NCBI GenBank assembly: GCA_002633005.1
Contig: NMRA01000360.1
Coordinates: 194,758-258,757 of the forward strand
Direction: 5' to 3'
Source: Phoronis australis
Taxonomy: Eukaryota; Phoronida; Phoronidae
Length of the DNA stretch: 64,000 nt
The first letter of the stretch is position 1. Each line of letters starts with the position of its first letter. Below, piece after piece: positions 23,877-34,515 of the stretch. The translations under genes and the position numbers were made by a program. The notes beneath the pieces are model-generated. The model was given only the letters and a program-made list of their open reading frames with translations, made no database searches and was not told where the DNA came from.

Positions 23877-23995
23877 CGATAATGGTCAGATATAACGTGC
23901 CTGAATTTTGAGAACCAGTTTTCTCCACTGAATAACGGGCATCAGGCTGGTTCTCAAAATACGGGCACGTTGTACCCGACTATTGCGCACAAAGC
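23877..23995 (+). mobile_element. Palindromic MITE family K, copy 1
   Basis: The left half (GGTCAGATATAACGTGCC, then TTTTGAGAACCAG) is mirrored by the right half (CTGGTTCTCAAAATACGGGC, then ACGTTGTACCCGACTATT). A second copy lies at 45783-45895. Confidence 0.75.
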
Positions 23996-24145
23996 TGCTG
24001 GAGCAGGACTCCTTCACCAGACTCAACGCCACCTGTTGCTCTTCAGTTTGTGTGGCAATGAAATCAAGGTCCAACTGAATATAAGATTCACTTGCAATTT
24101 TGCTTCAATTTTATTGAAAATTGAAAAGCTTTTTGTCGTAGTTAA

Positions 24146-24370
24146 GAGGATGTCCTCTTTTCGTTTCAATTTACTCTTGTTTTATATCCATTTACTTCTT
24201 TTTTCCCTTTTTTATCTTTATTTTTGTCTGTATTCTTGCAAAAACATTTATTTCCTCAGTTAAATTTTTACAACACAAAAAATATTTCTATCACACAAGC
24301 CTCTTTATTTGTGGAGCGATATGTCACTTGGAAATTTTCCCTTTTTTGTCATTGGTCAGTGGAAGCCCTG
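24146..24370 (+). mobile_element. Family B element, copy 2, 5' end eroded
   Basis: The right part matches copy 1 (ATTTTTACAACACAAAAAAT, GTCACTTGGAAATTTTCCC, GTCATTGGTCAGTGGAAGCCCTG in two blocks). The left inverted end is no longer recognisable beyond GAGGATGTCCTCTTTTCG. Confidence 0.6.
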
Positions 24371-24373
24371 TTT

Positions 24374-26490
24374 GTAGATAGTATTCCTGGTCGCAATGTT
24401 GTCACTGTTGCATGGCAAACTAAATTGTGGTGGTGAAGTAGGAGAGCTTCACAACCTTACCACACAGGTGACCCACTGTGATTGACAGGAGCAGATTCAC
24501 ACTCCTTTGCTCAATCTCCTGTTGTCTTGATCAATTGCGGGAGTCTATAAGCCAGGCTCCCTGTTTAATTCATTATTGGATCCGTGGTCGTGACATGGGG
24601 TCTAAAGGCGGGGCTCGCTGTATTTTTTTCATTATTGGATCCCGTGATAGTGATGCTGTTTTATTGTTAAGTTGCACGCAGTGCCACCTTTGTTTTACCA
24701 AGGATGGAACCCTTTGTTTGTTTGTTTTTGTTTTTTTTTTTTTTTTTTTAATATGGCAAATTAGTGCTCCTTGTTACGCATGATAAATCCATGCACGAAA
24801 TGAAGTCTATTGGTTGCTTCAGCAGCTACACTCACTGTCGTAAACTTGGTTTGAATTTGAAGTTTGCAATTTTGGCTCGACCTAATTAGCGCTTCGTGCT
24901 AGGAGATGATATTGAATGCAACAAAATTACAAATCCAGTCTTCTGGAGAAAATTATTTCTCGTGTTGGGTAACCTGCTGAGGTATTCAAACGGTGTGATT
25001 ACCTTAGAAAATCATACCGCCCTCTGTTGGTCTCCTTTGCTCTAAACTCCATGCTATCTTTAAATTCAAAAGCATTGTTTTTAATGGTGTGTGGTTACTC
25101 AGTTCCAGCTTCAGGTCAACCTATCTTAGTGCATGGGGGCTTTAATTAGAATTCCTGGGTTGAGATGCATGCCTTATTCTGGGTCGGGCTGTCACGATAA
25201 TTCACTGAGACAATCCTACAGTCAGTATGTAGATGAGGTCTGTCGTCAGTGTTGTATTTCAGTCTGTTCGAAGTTCATGTCTTCTTATCTGTGTCACTCC
25301 CTAATATTTACTTGTGCATGTAAATGGGTCAAGAGTTCCACCGACTGACAATATAGTTTCAGGTTGGACATGCCCCGAGTTGGTTCACATTTTGTATTGT
25401 TTACGTATGGAAATAATGAAAACCATGTAGTTGAAATTGAGTCACTGTTAGAAAATGGACTAAAGGTGTTGGTGAGAAAGTGTTGACTGCCTTGTGTTGC
25501 AGAAAGCCCTTAATTTTTATCAATTAAATGGCAACCACGCTATTGCTGTACATTTCCCCATTTTTGCACTGCAATAAAATTTATGAAGTATGTAACTTTG
25601 CTCGTCTTTAATATCGCGGGTTGCAAATAGCACCTTTTCACGATCGACTTGTCTCTCATTTAAACGTGTCAAAAATGACCTCGTGTGTACTGGAAATCCC
25701 AGTGTACGTGTGGAATTGTGACACAATTAGAAATCGCTTTAAGTACAGTATGTAGGCGTGTTGTTTGGATGGCGTTGAATATGGTGAAAATGTGGCAAAA
25801 CGACTGTCGCCTAAGCAAAAGGCCGGATTAAAAGTTTATTGCTAATGTAAAGAAATGTAGAGATTTTTTGTAAAATGAGTTTACCGTACTTATAATTCTG
25901 ACCCGTTAAAAACTGAGCTTTTAGGCCACTTGCCGATTTAAAATCCAGACTTCACGTACGTTGCTTTTTAACGGAATGAAGTCCTGTCAACTCACTCCGA
26001 TTTCGTATACAGCTGTCGTATTGGAATTTTCAGACGGTGCCAAGTTATAATAAGTCGCATGTGAAGTCGTATACGGTAATTGGAGAATGATTGTAGAGTC
26101 GTGCAAAAACCGCTTTCGAACCCTCGTCAGTGTACACGCACGACTAAAAAGCTTCTAATCATTAATGGCAGAATGCAGGTTTATAACTCAGCTTTAAACA
26201 ATCGAGCATTTCTCACATTTTCACAGGCCTACGTGCTCGTCCTTTTTCTCGGTCAAACGTTTGTCACGTGTCGTTGTCTCATTTACGTTAAATAACCGCC
26301 TCCAGCCACCGCCGAACTTAAAAATCGTATGGAACGTGGATACCGCAGGTTTCAGTTCCTGGTTTCGATAGACAATTTCATATTTGAATATTAAGCAGTT
26401 CGTTTCGATTTGATTGTTTAAGCTGCGAGGAATTTGACACTCGACTTTGAAGTTAAATTGCGTCCGGTACCAGCCGAACGACCACTATAG
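24374..26490 (+). other. Intergenic DNA between HIRA and the DPF-repeat gene
   Basis: It contains a T-rich run near 24710-24750, a lone AATAAA at about 25573, and otherwise AT-rich sequence with no exon I can support. The last few hundred bases should hold the promoter and 5' UTR of the gene starting at 26496. I see no clear TATA box. Confidence 0.45.
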
Positions 26491-26495
26491 TCACC

Positions 26496-26504
26496 ATGTC
26501 AAAG
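26496..26504 (+). CDS. Putative first coding exon (Met-Ser-Lys) of the DPF-repeat gene
   Basis: ATGTCAAAG is preceded by tagtcacc (A at -3) and followed by gtatagtt. It is in phase 0, as the 51-base exon requires. It is chosen because no other in-frame ATG with a donor precedes the conserved second exon. It lies 95 bases before the duplicated block and so is present once. Confidence 0.5.
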
Positions 26505-29500
26505 GTATAGTTTGAAATGGCCATGTTTCAGTCTACTGCATGGCTAGAGAAATTATGACAGGATTGTTTCTGCGTGGCAGAGTACGTCAACATTTGTCTG
26601 GTTGCTCTGTTCAGTTGTTGTTAAACGTTGTATTTAGCAGTGTGAGCTTTAGTAGTGTAAGAAGTGAGAATTGGTCTCGATGTTGGTCATTTAGGCCCAC
26701 TGCCGGATCACTGGAACATAACATATGTCGGAATTTAGCCTGCACCGAAATTCTTGCCAGATGGTGCCTTCTAAAAAACGAAATGGTATGCTATGAAAAC
26801 GATTCTTTAATTCGTACGGTTCAAGTACTAAAAACTGTGAGTGTCGGTGGAGAAACACAGCTTTGTAAACGGAAATTTTATTGTAAATCGGATATAAGAG
26901 TCTGTTGTTCGTGTCGATGTTCAATGAATCATATGTTATTGCGAAGAAATAACTACAATTAAGCAATTTATTTTCAGTTGTTTGGCGAACTTTTGAGTGC
27001 ATTTGCTGAAGGAGCCGCCGAAGCCTCGGTAAGAAATTTACACAGTGACTGAATTAGTTTCTCTTGTTCTTTTTGGGTCGCTTTCAGGTATAAGGTTTTC
27101 CATTTGCCGCCTGATTGTCAAGGCTGGTCGAAAGTGGGACTATATATTAACGTAGTCAAAGCAAACTCGTTTTTTTTTAAAAAACGAAAGTCTGATCTTG
27201 GACCTCAAACCACGTTTCTTAATTCGAGGTCTGATATTTTAGAACTTCATGCGGAGCTGAAACACCATTACAGATCATGAAACTATACAGAACACGCGAC
27301 TGATGGCCGCTATGCTGCTTGTGTTAGTTAGTGTCCAGGAGTCGAATTAAAGTTCCACTCAACGAAGTCGTCTCGAAAAATTAGAGTACAGCTGCCTTTC
27401 CCGTAACAAAGCACATGTACGTGACTGGTCAGTAAGCGCGCGTGTAATTTTCGCGGCCTTCAGCCCAGTGAGGCGTATATATGTGCAACGGCTGCCGACA
27501 TCCTGACGTAGGCGTCGCTCGGCGTTGCAGGCTATTCCGACGATGGAATATTATTTTCTGTTTCTGTTACCTTTTCATTAAACTCCCGGTTTCGGTAACC
27601 TTGACATTGATGGAACGCACCCTGAATGAAAGGCCCTGGTATCTGTTGTGAACCTATAGTATGTTTAAGGTCACCCGAACTAGTCACTTCCCCAACCTAC
27701 GCAGATCATATGATCCGCTGACCTACATTGGAAGGGAAGACTAACACCAGATATTGTGAGTATTGCTCTCAAGTCTGCAGGATCTCAATTCCTTAATAAC
27801 TGACTAGGAGCCTCTGGGAAAAAGGTAGTGTGTTGGCTCCACGTCTCGCAAGAGACATGATAACAACTAAAGTGGATTCAGTTGACAGATGTACGACGTG
27901 CTTTTGAGTTACATGGTGTCAGTTCCTATACACTCCATAACGCTTGACGAAATGCATAGGGGATTTCCATGCACCCGTTTGGGGACAACTCCCCCATTCA
28001 CTTTGCCAAGTGAACACTTGTAAACCTCTAGCGATGCTACTGTAGGTTGAGCAAAATCACCGCTCCTTGGGTTTCATTGTCGACACTTCGGGGCCCTAGA
28101 ACAGTTGAGTAGACCTAAATCAAAAGGTGTTATATCGTTTTGGCTCATCCTGGTGAAAAAGTGGCAGCGGCCAGCACATATGCAACAAACTCAAAGAAGT
28201 CAAAGGAAACTCATAAAGTAGTATAAGTTATATACTTGTCTATGAGCTTCAAAGATATACCTATTTGAATAGATACCTCAGGCATGTGCATTTTCGCTGT
28301 GGCACCCGATTGCCATCGCCGATGGTCTTTAGTGACACAGGTTTAATCCGTTTTCAGTGATGGACATGAACATCACATTTCGCTCCTGTTGATGACAAAA
28401 TCGACTTTACCCGTGTAAGCAACATTTTTTTTTTTTTTTTCAATAATATACATTGATAATTTTTAAAGGGTGAAAGGGTGAACAAGGAAAAGGGGCAAGG
28501 ACTTTCACTCACACACTCGCACACTCATTCACACCAATGAGCTATACCAGGTATAGCTCATTGTTCACACGTGACACTTCATCATTTAATGATAATACTA
28601 CTAAACAATATACAGTATGAGTTAAGTATATTACAGATATTACAGATTCATTGCATGGCAGCACTGAGGCTCTCCCACATTTTAATATTAATATTGTCCG
28701 GTTCTTTTTGTTTTTGAAAATTAACTATTGAAATTTGAATATATTTTGACATGAATATTTTAAGGGCAGACCAATCTGGATGCAAGTGCTGTTGGCTACG
28801 TAAATAAATAAAACATTGGGCGATAGTGATAACATAATTAATCAACAGGGAGAATTCAGAACCTAAATGGCAAAACATGATTTCATTTTTGGTTATTCTG
28901 ACGTCTTCCTTAAGGGAAGATGTCAAAATATCCTGAACATTAATCAACAATCTTTGCACTACATCACAAAGGTAAAACATGTGTTCAGTACTCTGTACTA
29001 GATTACAATAGGGACATTTATCTGAATTAACAATCTTCATCTTATATAACAAAGAGTTAGTATACACTCTGTTATGTAACAACATATACTTAAAAGATTT
29101 AATGCATGGTTCGAGGGGAAGTGTAAAAGGCAAGGAATAAATTTTTCGGATATCTTGTTTGGAGTAATGCTGCAACAATTNGGACATTTGTCTGGTTGCT
29201 CTGTTCAGTTATTGTTGAACATTGTATTTAGCAGTGTGAGGTTTAGTAGTGTAAGAAGTGAGAATCATTGGTCTCGATGTTGGTCATTTAGGCCCACTGC
29301 CGGATCACTGGAACAAAACAGATGCCGGAATTTAGCCTGCATCGAAATTCTTGCCAGATGGTGTCTTCTAAAAAACGAAATGGTATGCTATGAAAACGAT
29401 TCTTTAATTCGTACGGTTACTAAAAACTGTCGAGTGTCGGTGGAGAAACACAGCTTTGTAAACGGAATTTTATTGTAAATCGGATATAAGAGTCTGTTGT

Positions 29501-31795
29501 TCGTGTCGATGTTCAATGAATCATATGTTATTGCGAAGAAATAACCGTACTACAATTAAGCAATTTATTTTCAGTTGTTTGGCGAACTTTTGAGTGCATT
29601 TGCTGAAGGAGCCGCCGAAGCCTCGGTAAGAAATTTACACAATGACTGAATTAGTTTCTCTTGTTCTTTTTGGGTCGCTTTCACTGAGGTATAAGGTTTT
29701 CCATTTGCCGCCTGATTGTCAAGGCTGGTCGAAAGTGGGACTAACGTAGTGAAAGCAAACTCGTTTTTTTTAAAAAACGAAAGTCTGATCTTGGACCTCA
29801 AACCACGTTTCTTAATTCGAGGTCTGATATTTTAGAACTTCATGCGGAGCTGAAACACCATTATAGATCATAGAAACTATACAGAACACGCCACTGATGG
29901 CCGCTGCGCTGCTTGTGTTAGTTAGTGTCCAGGAGTCAAATTAAAGTTCCACTCAACGAAGTCGTCTCGAAAAATTAAGAGTTCAGCTGCCTTTCCCGTA
30001 ACAAAGCACATGCACGTGACTGGTCAGTAAGCGCGCGTGTAATTTTCGCGGCCTTCAGCCCAGTGAGGCGTATATATGTGCAACGGCCGCCGACATCCTG
30101 ACGTAGGCGTCGCTCGGCGTTGCAGGCTATTCCGACAATGGAATATTATTTTCTGTTTCTGTTACCTTTTCATTAAACTCCCGGTTTCGGTAACCTTGAC
30201 ATTGATGGAACGCACCCTGAATGAAAGGCCCTGGTATCTGTTGTGAACCTATAGTATGTTAAGGTCACCCGAACTAGTCACTTCCCCAACCTACGCAGAT
30301 CATATGATCCGCTGACCTACATTGGAAGGGAAGACTAACACCAGATATTGTGAGTATTGCTCTCAAGTCTGCAGGATCTCAATTCCTTAATTAACTGACT
30401 AGGAGCTTCTGGGAAAAAGGTAGTGTGTTGGCTCCACGTCTCGCAAGAGACATGATAACAACTAAAGTGGATTCAGTTGACACATGTACGACGTGCTTTT
30501 GAGTTACATGGTGTCAGTTCCTATACACTCCATAACGCTTGACGAAATGCATAGGGGATTTCCATGCACCCGTTTGGGGACAATTCCCCCATTCACTTTG
30601 CCTAGTGAACACTTGTAAGCCTCTAGCGATGCTAGTGTAGGTTGAGCAAAATCACCGCTCCTTGGGTTTCATTGTCGACACTTCGGGGCCCTAGAACAGT
30701 TGAGTAGACCTAAATCAAAAGGTGTTATATCGTTTTGGCTCATCCTGGTGAAAAAGTGGCAGCGGCCAGCACATATGCAACAAACTCAAAGAAGGCAAAG
30801 GAAACTCATAAAGTAGTATAAGTTATATACTTGTCTATGAGCTTCAAAGATATACCTATTTGAATAGATACCTCAGGCATGTGCATTTTCGCTGTGGCAC
30901 CCGATTGCCATCGCCAATGGTCTTTAGTGACACAGGTTTATCCGTTTTCAGTGATGGACATGAACATCACATTTCGCTCCTGTTGTTGACAAAATCGACT
31001 TTACCCGTGTAAGCAACATGCCTCATTTCATATAAGATATGGACATCATATTTAATCTTGTTTTAATTTTGCCAGTCGTTAAATGTGAAGCTTTCTTTAC
31101 ACTCTCAATGTCTTCATTATGGACTTTAGGCCTACTAGTTTGATTTGATGGCGTAGTCTTCATTTCCTAGGTAGTTATCTAGATTTTTTTTCTTTTTTTA
31201 CTTGCCGAGTACGAACCACGTCACGGACACTTTATAGCGACTTAATCGACCTTTATAACTGATGTTAGTTTGCTGTTGATATTTTTAGAAAGAAATGAAC
31301 AGAGGTGGTTACCCTCCAGCAGGCTACGCTGGCAACAGAGGAGCAGTTGATCCCTACGGACCACCTCAACCGTCCGCCCCTGCCATGGACCCCTACGGTC
31401 CCCCGCCTGTAGGTGCCTGTCCACCGACTGACCCATTCGGACCACGGCCAGGTTCTGATCCATACGGGCCTCCACCAAGCAACAGACCGTATCCTGCAGC
31501 GAGGGATCCATGCGAACCAACTTCCCGCTTTGGTAACCCGTATTCTTCTCCATCAGCAACTGACCCGTTTGGACCAAGTGCCAGAGACCCATTTGGACCA
31601 CCAGCCAGTGCACCAGGAGTAGACCCGTTTGGACCACCAAACAGCACATCCGGTTTGGACCCGTTTGGACCTCCGGGTTCTAGACCGTTTGGGTCAGCCC
31701 CCCGAGACCCCTGTGGTCCCAACACGCACGTTGGACGTGACCCTTTTGGACCTCCTGGGCAAGGTGGCGCGAGGGATCCCTTTGGGCCGCGTTAA
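26496..31795 (+). CDS. Unrecognised small gene with DPF/DPY-G-P repeats, three exons
   Basis: Predicted exons are 26496-26504 (ATG TCA AAG), a 51-base exon present twice (26978-27028 and 29575-29625, identical; one copy is probably an assembly duplicate), and 31289-31795 ending in TAA. Using one middle exon, the protein is 188 residues. It starts MSKLFGELLSAFAEGAAEAS and continues KEMNRGGYPPAGYAGNRG. All boundaries are GT..AG and all exons are in phase 0. The N-terminus could form an amphipathic helix (L4, F5, L8, L9, F12 on one side). The rest is proline/glycine-rich with twelve D-P-[FYC]-x-P hexapeptides. No signal peptide or membrane segment is seen. I do not recognise the family. The three-codon first exon is inferred from a CACCATG context followed by a donor in the right phase. 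Confidence 0.6.
26591..28425 (+). repeat. 1.84 kb direct duplication, copy 1
   Basis: From CATTTGTCTGGTTGCTCTG to GTGTAAGCAACAT it is nearly identical to 29185-31019, with scattered substitutions and 1-7 base indels (for example a 4-base TGAG difference at the shared GTCGCTTTCA). Both copies are about 1835 bases. The block holds the 51-base exon and flanking intron. Copy 1 stops where a LINE fragment begins. Confidence 0.93.
26978..27028 (+). CDS. 51-base exon of the DPF-repeat gene, first copy
   Basis: Flanked by tttattttcag and gtaagaaa. It encodes LFGELLSAFAEGAAEAS. The exon is base-for-base identical in the second copy while flanking introns differ, which fits a constrained coding exon. 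Confidence 0.62.
28426..29180 (-). mobile_element. 5'-truncated LINE with poly(A), minus strand
   Basis: Read on the minus strand it ends in a poly(A) (the T run at 28424-28440). The coding part (29187-28648) matches the C-terminus of non-LTR reverse transcriptase ORFs, with a C-x2-C-x7-H-x4-C knuckle (CPYCNLVQSTEHMFYLC) about 40 residues into the fragment. The frame is open for about 179 residues to its stop, so this copy is fairly young. A perfect 14-bp-arm hairpin lies in the 3' UTR at 28535-28563. Its 5' end meets an N at 29181, so its true length is unknown. Confidence 0.8.
28535..28563. other. Perfect hairpin in LINE 3' UTR
   Basis: CAATGAGCTATACC, one base, then its exact complement GGTATAGCTCATTG. 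A decayed counterpart is at 55092-55120. A 3' stem-loop is a known reverse-transcriptase recognition feature in several LINE clades. That role here is inferred. Confidence 0.7.
29185..31019 (+). repeat. 1.84 kb direct duplication, copy 2
   Basis: Begins three bases after a single N (29181) and continues past the shared block into unique sequence leading to the last exon of the DPF-repeat gene. An open minus-strand frame within it (29571-29801) is broken in copy 1 and is not coding. Confidence 0.93.
29575..29625 (+). CDS. 51-base exon of the DPF-repeat gene, second copy
   Basis: Identical in sequence and splice signals to 26978-27028. If the duplication were real and both were spliced in, the protein would gain 17 residues in frame. 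I consider it more likely that only one exists per haplotype. Confidence 0.6.
31289..31795 (+). CDS. Terminal exon encoding the DPF/DPY repeats
   Basis: It follows tgatatttttag and reads KEMNRGGYPPAGYAGNRG, then twelve hexapeptides: three DPYGPP, seven DPF-type (DPFGPP, DPFGPR, DPFGPS) and two DPC-type. It ends in DPFGPR and TAA. The frame is clear because the D-P-F-G-P phase never breaks, while the competing frames on both strands merely ride on the repeat. If the acceptor is wrong, ATG 31295 would still give a 166-residue protein. Confidence 0.75.
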   Translation, partial: KEMNRGGYPPAGYAGNRGAVDPYGPPQPSAPAMDPYGPPPVGACPPTDPFGPRPGSDPYGPPPSNRPYPAARDPCEPTSRFGNPYSSPSATDPFGPSARDPFGPPASAPGVDPFGPPNSTSGLDPFGPPGSRPFGSAPRDPCGPNTHVGRDPFGPPGQGGARDPFGPR

Positions 31796-31799
31796 GCAG

Positions 31800-32725
31800 T
31801 TTACTTACACTGCACAAAAGGCATTGTGAACATTTTAGACGTATTGCTTGTACTTTTTATAAGTTAGCATGGTCCTGTAATTCCTGTCACAACCTTCGTA
31901 TCTGCTGACTAAAGGTTGTACATGATAGGAATGGGTGTTTAAAACTATCAGTTTGCTGATTTGCCATGCTCCTAAAATATCCGTTGTGTCAAAGAAGACC
32001 AGAATCGACGGCACCTGTTGGACAAAATACATTCATTCTCAATGTGGCAGGAACATGGCGCAATGATAGCAGATGGACATTTTACTGATAGCAGAGCCAA
32101 ATGTTATTTTACTGTGGTATAGAATTTAATATGTTGATATAGTACTTCAACCTACGGCCCATATTCTCAGGTAGAGTTGCTGGAGTAAGCTTAATTGACG
32201 CCTCCAAAAATGAACAATTCTAGCGCAGTGGATCCAACTGGATCTTTGCTCAGTACTTTTTGCGATTTTATCAATGGGAAAATTCATCCGTTTTTTACTA
32301 AATCTCGACAAAAATTTCGACAGTCTTTGCCCCATCCACGTAGTCGAAATGACGACAACTTGACTGCGCACAACAAAATGAGCAATTAGCTACCAGGCGC
32401 TAAAACGACACATTCAACTCCGGCAACATTTCGACAAAATTTTGTTTTATTGAGACAATTAATTCTGGCAAGACCCAATTCTGTCTTGTTTTTTTTTTGA
32501 AGACTACCTTACGTTTTGCGATGTAGTAAGCACGCCTTTTGGGTTCAAATCTCAGTGACGCCTACGTGTGTTGAAAGGTACGTGATTTAGTGAGAGCTAG
32601 TCACAGGAAATTTCAAAGGATCACAGAACGAACAATTTGTGAATGTTGAATTTGCTGTTTCTGGAAATCGGTCGAGGTTGTCTTGTAATAAAAAGAAATC
32701 GGAAAGTGCAGCTTTATATTTCAAT
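31800..32725 (+). other. 3' flank of the DPF-repeat gene
   Basis: Presumed 3' UTR and intergenic DNA. The only AATAAA noticed within 1 kb is at about 32687. No other feature is recognised. Confidence 0.4.
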
Positions 32726-32727
32726 TT

Positions 32728-32976
32728 CATGCGCGTATCCAGGGGGGATCGAGCCCCCCTCCCCCCATTTGGCGAAGTGGGCAAAAAGGTGCGCCTCGGA
32801 GAAACAAAAAGTTCAAAAAGACGAGACAAAATCCACATAAATTGGGCGCGAATGCACAATTCATAGGGCTGGACGTAGTACCCTGTTTTTTTAGACACCG
32901 TTTATTTCTTCAGTGAAAGGTTAACGTACAGAAAAGTTCGAGCCCCCCTATATTTTAGGCTGGGTGCGCGTATGAG
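32728..32976 (-). mobile_element. MITE-like family A, copy 1
   Basis: One end reads CATGCGCGTATCCAGG and the other is an inverted CATACGCGCACCCAGC. The interior carries TTGGCGAAGTGGGCAAAAAG and TTTTTAGACACC blocks. Copies in the opposite orientation are at 40161-40405 and 53754-53998. Confidence 0.7.
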
Positions 32977-33079
32977 TTTTACACGTTATGTATAGCGACG
33001 AATCACAGTCATCCACAGCCGTGTAACATCTCGGCCAACTTGGTCCGTATTTCCACAAACTAATACTCGTAAGTGACGT

Positions 33080-33900
33080 TTTCACTGAAATGCAGCAAAT
33101 TAATGAATACCGATGTGTAATTAATCTGTAAACTCCAAAAGTAACGAACCCTTAAATGAAAATGAAGATTGCAACAATTAATAAATCTTTAATGTGCGAC
33201 AATTTACAAAAGTTACTGGTGCAATCGACACAAAAATAAAAGAGCTAGGTGTTCGAGAATTCCTAAAATGCGTTGAATCGTTGAACCAAAGGAGTAAATG
33301 GACCTGCAAAATAAGACTAAGTAATTTATCAGTAAAATGACCTGATGCATCCATTAAGTTCGATGAACTTTTGATTCCGTAGAACTAAACGATTTCTTGC
33401 ACTGCAGCCATAAAATGCAAGGAACTATTGCACCGTGAAATGCGACAAATGAAAGTAAATATTGGAAGTAAACGAATCACCAAAGAATGTAATTAATTGA
33501 TTATCTGCAAAATGCGCCAACAAAAATCAATAAAGGCCACGCCTTGGTAAGGCGCAAGCAACTAAAACCATAGCATGCAGCGGATACTGTAAAACGTTGC
33601 GAACTAATGAATACGAAAAATGTGTAGGATTTAAAGAGGCAATGAAAATCCGTAAGGGATGAATGACTGAATCTCGAGAGTGCATTCATGAATTCTTATG
33701 CTATGAATAGGAGAACCCAACAAGGCGACGAATTTATATAATGTGAAGAATCGATGAATTCGTAAAATGTAAATTTTCGGACAAATAATCCGTATAATGC
33801 AGTAAATTAATCACGAATTGCTGAATCGACGCGACCTATGGGTTAATCAATGCAAATTAAATGAATTGGAAAGCACTTAACGAATCCATGGAATAAATTG
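33080..33900 (+). repeat. Highly diverged AT-rich tandem-like array
   Basis: The motif (T/A)AAATGC, followed by a GAA(T/C)TA(A/T)TGAAT-like run and often CCGT or TCGT, recurs at irregular 25-80 base intervals (for example 33091, 33268, 33415, 33438, 33511, 33797). It looks like an old minisatellite. Confidence 0.4.
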
Positions 33901-33934
33901 AATTATTGAAACCCAGTGATTCTCATAGAGCTAT

Positions 33935-34515
33935 TCAGTGCCTCGCACCGGCTCAGTTCATGTGGGACCTTTGGAGGTTAGAGCCAGACTCTCCGCAAGA
34001 TCTCAGGCGGGTCTGATGGAATTTGATTTTTTGCACCACTGCATGCGCACGGCATCGATGCGTTGTGCAGCATGGTTAAATTGTCCTGAATTAGTTCTAG
34101 ACTGCAACCCTAGGCCGCTTATCGTGGCCGCAGGCAGGACCCTTCGCCAGCGAGTTCTGCCGGGGCTCTCAGGCTGGTTGCTGGCCGCGACCTGCTGTAC
34201 CTTGCAACTGCTGTCGCCCGGGCCTGCCATTAGTGCGGGTTCAGTGCGCTGACATCATCCTGCAAACCCACGCCACCAGCCGACGGGTACTCTTGCAAAA
34301 CTGGCTCCGCCGGCCTACAATGTGTTCTGATGCAGTGGTGCATAGAGAACAGCAAAAAATGCGCTTACAATGTATTTCATCCCGTCGAATGCTAGATTCA
34401 CCACTACTTTTTGTGAACTGGTTCCAGCTTCGACTTGGAAGTAGTTAGAAACCTGGCTGCGGTCGGGGCGCAAGTTGTAACCTCCGGGAGCCTCAGTCAC
34501 TGAGAGTGGCCACAC
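33935..34515. other. GC-richer segment with opposing open frames, undecided
   Basis: About 580 bases noticeably richer in G+C than their flanks. A + frame without an ATG start (33938-34252) and two minus frames (34230-34003 and 34515-34315) are open. The last contains GGYNLRPDRSQVSNYFQVEA. None matches a family I know. It could be a decayed retroelement piece or an unrecognised exon. Confidence 0.3.

Noticed and set aside
26540-26962. 140-residue + frame just upstream of the 51-base exon
   Set aside because: The same region in the second copy has several 1-7 base indels that shift the frame. It is intron.
28535-28563. CRISPR-like palindrome or transcription terminator
   Set aside because: A single hairpin in an animal LINE 3' UTR. 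There is no array and no prokaryotic context.
29571-29801. Minus-strand frame over the 51-base exon (second copy)
   Set aside because: A 4-base indel between the two copies breaks it in the first copy, while the + strand exon and its splice sites are identical in both.
31242-31725. Long minus-strand frames opposite the DPF-repeat exon
   Set aside because: They exist only because the repeat period is a multiple of three. The + frame keeps an unbroken D-P-F-G-P pattern and fits the splice phases.
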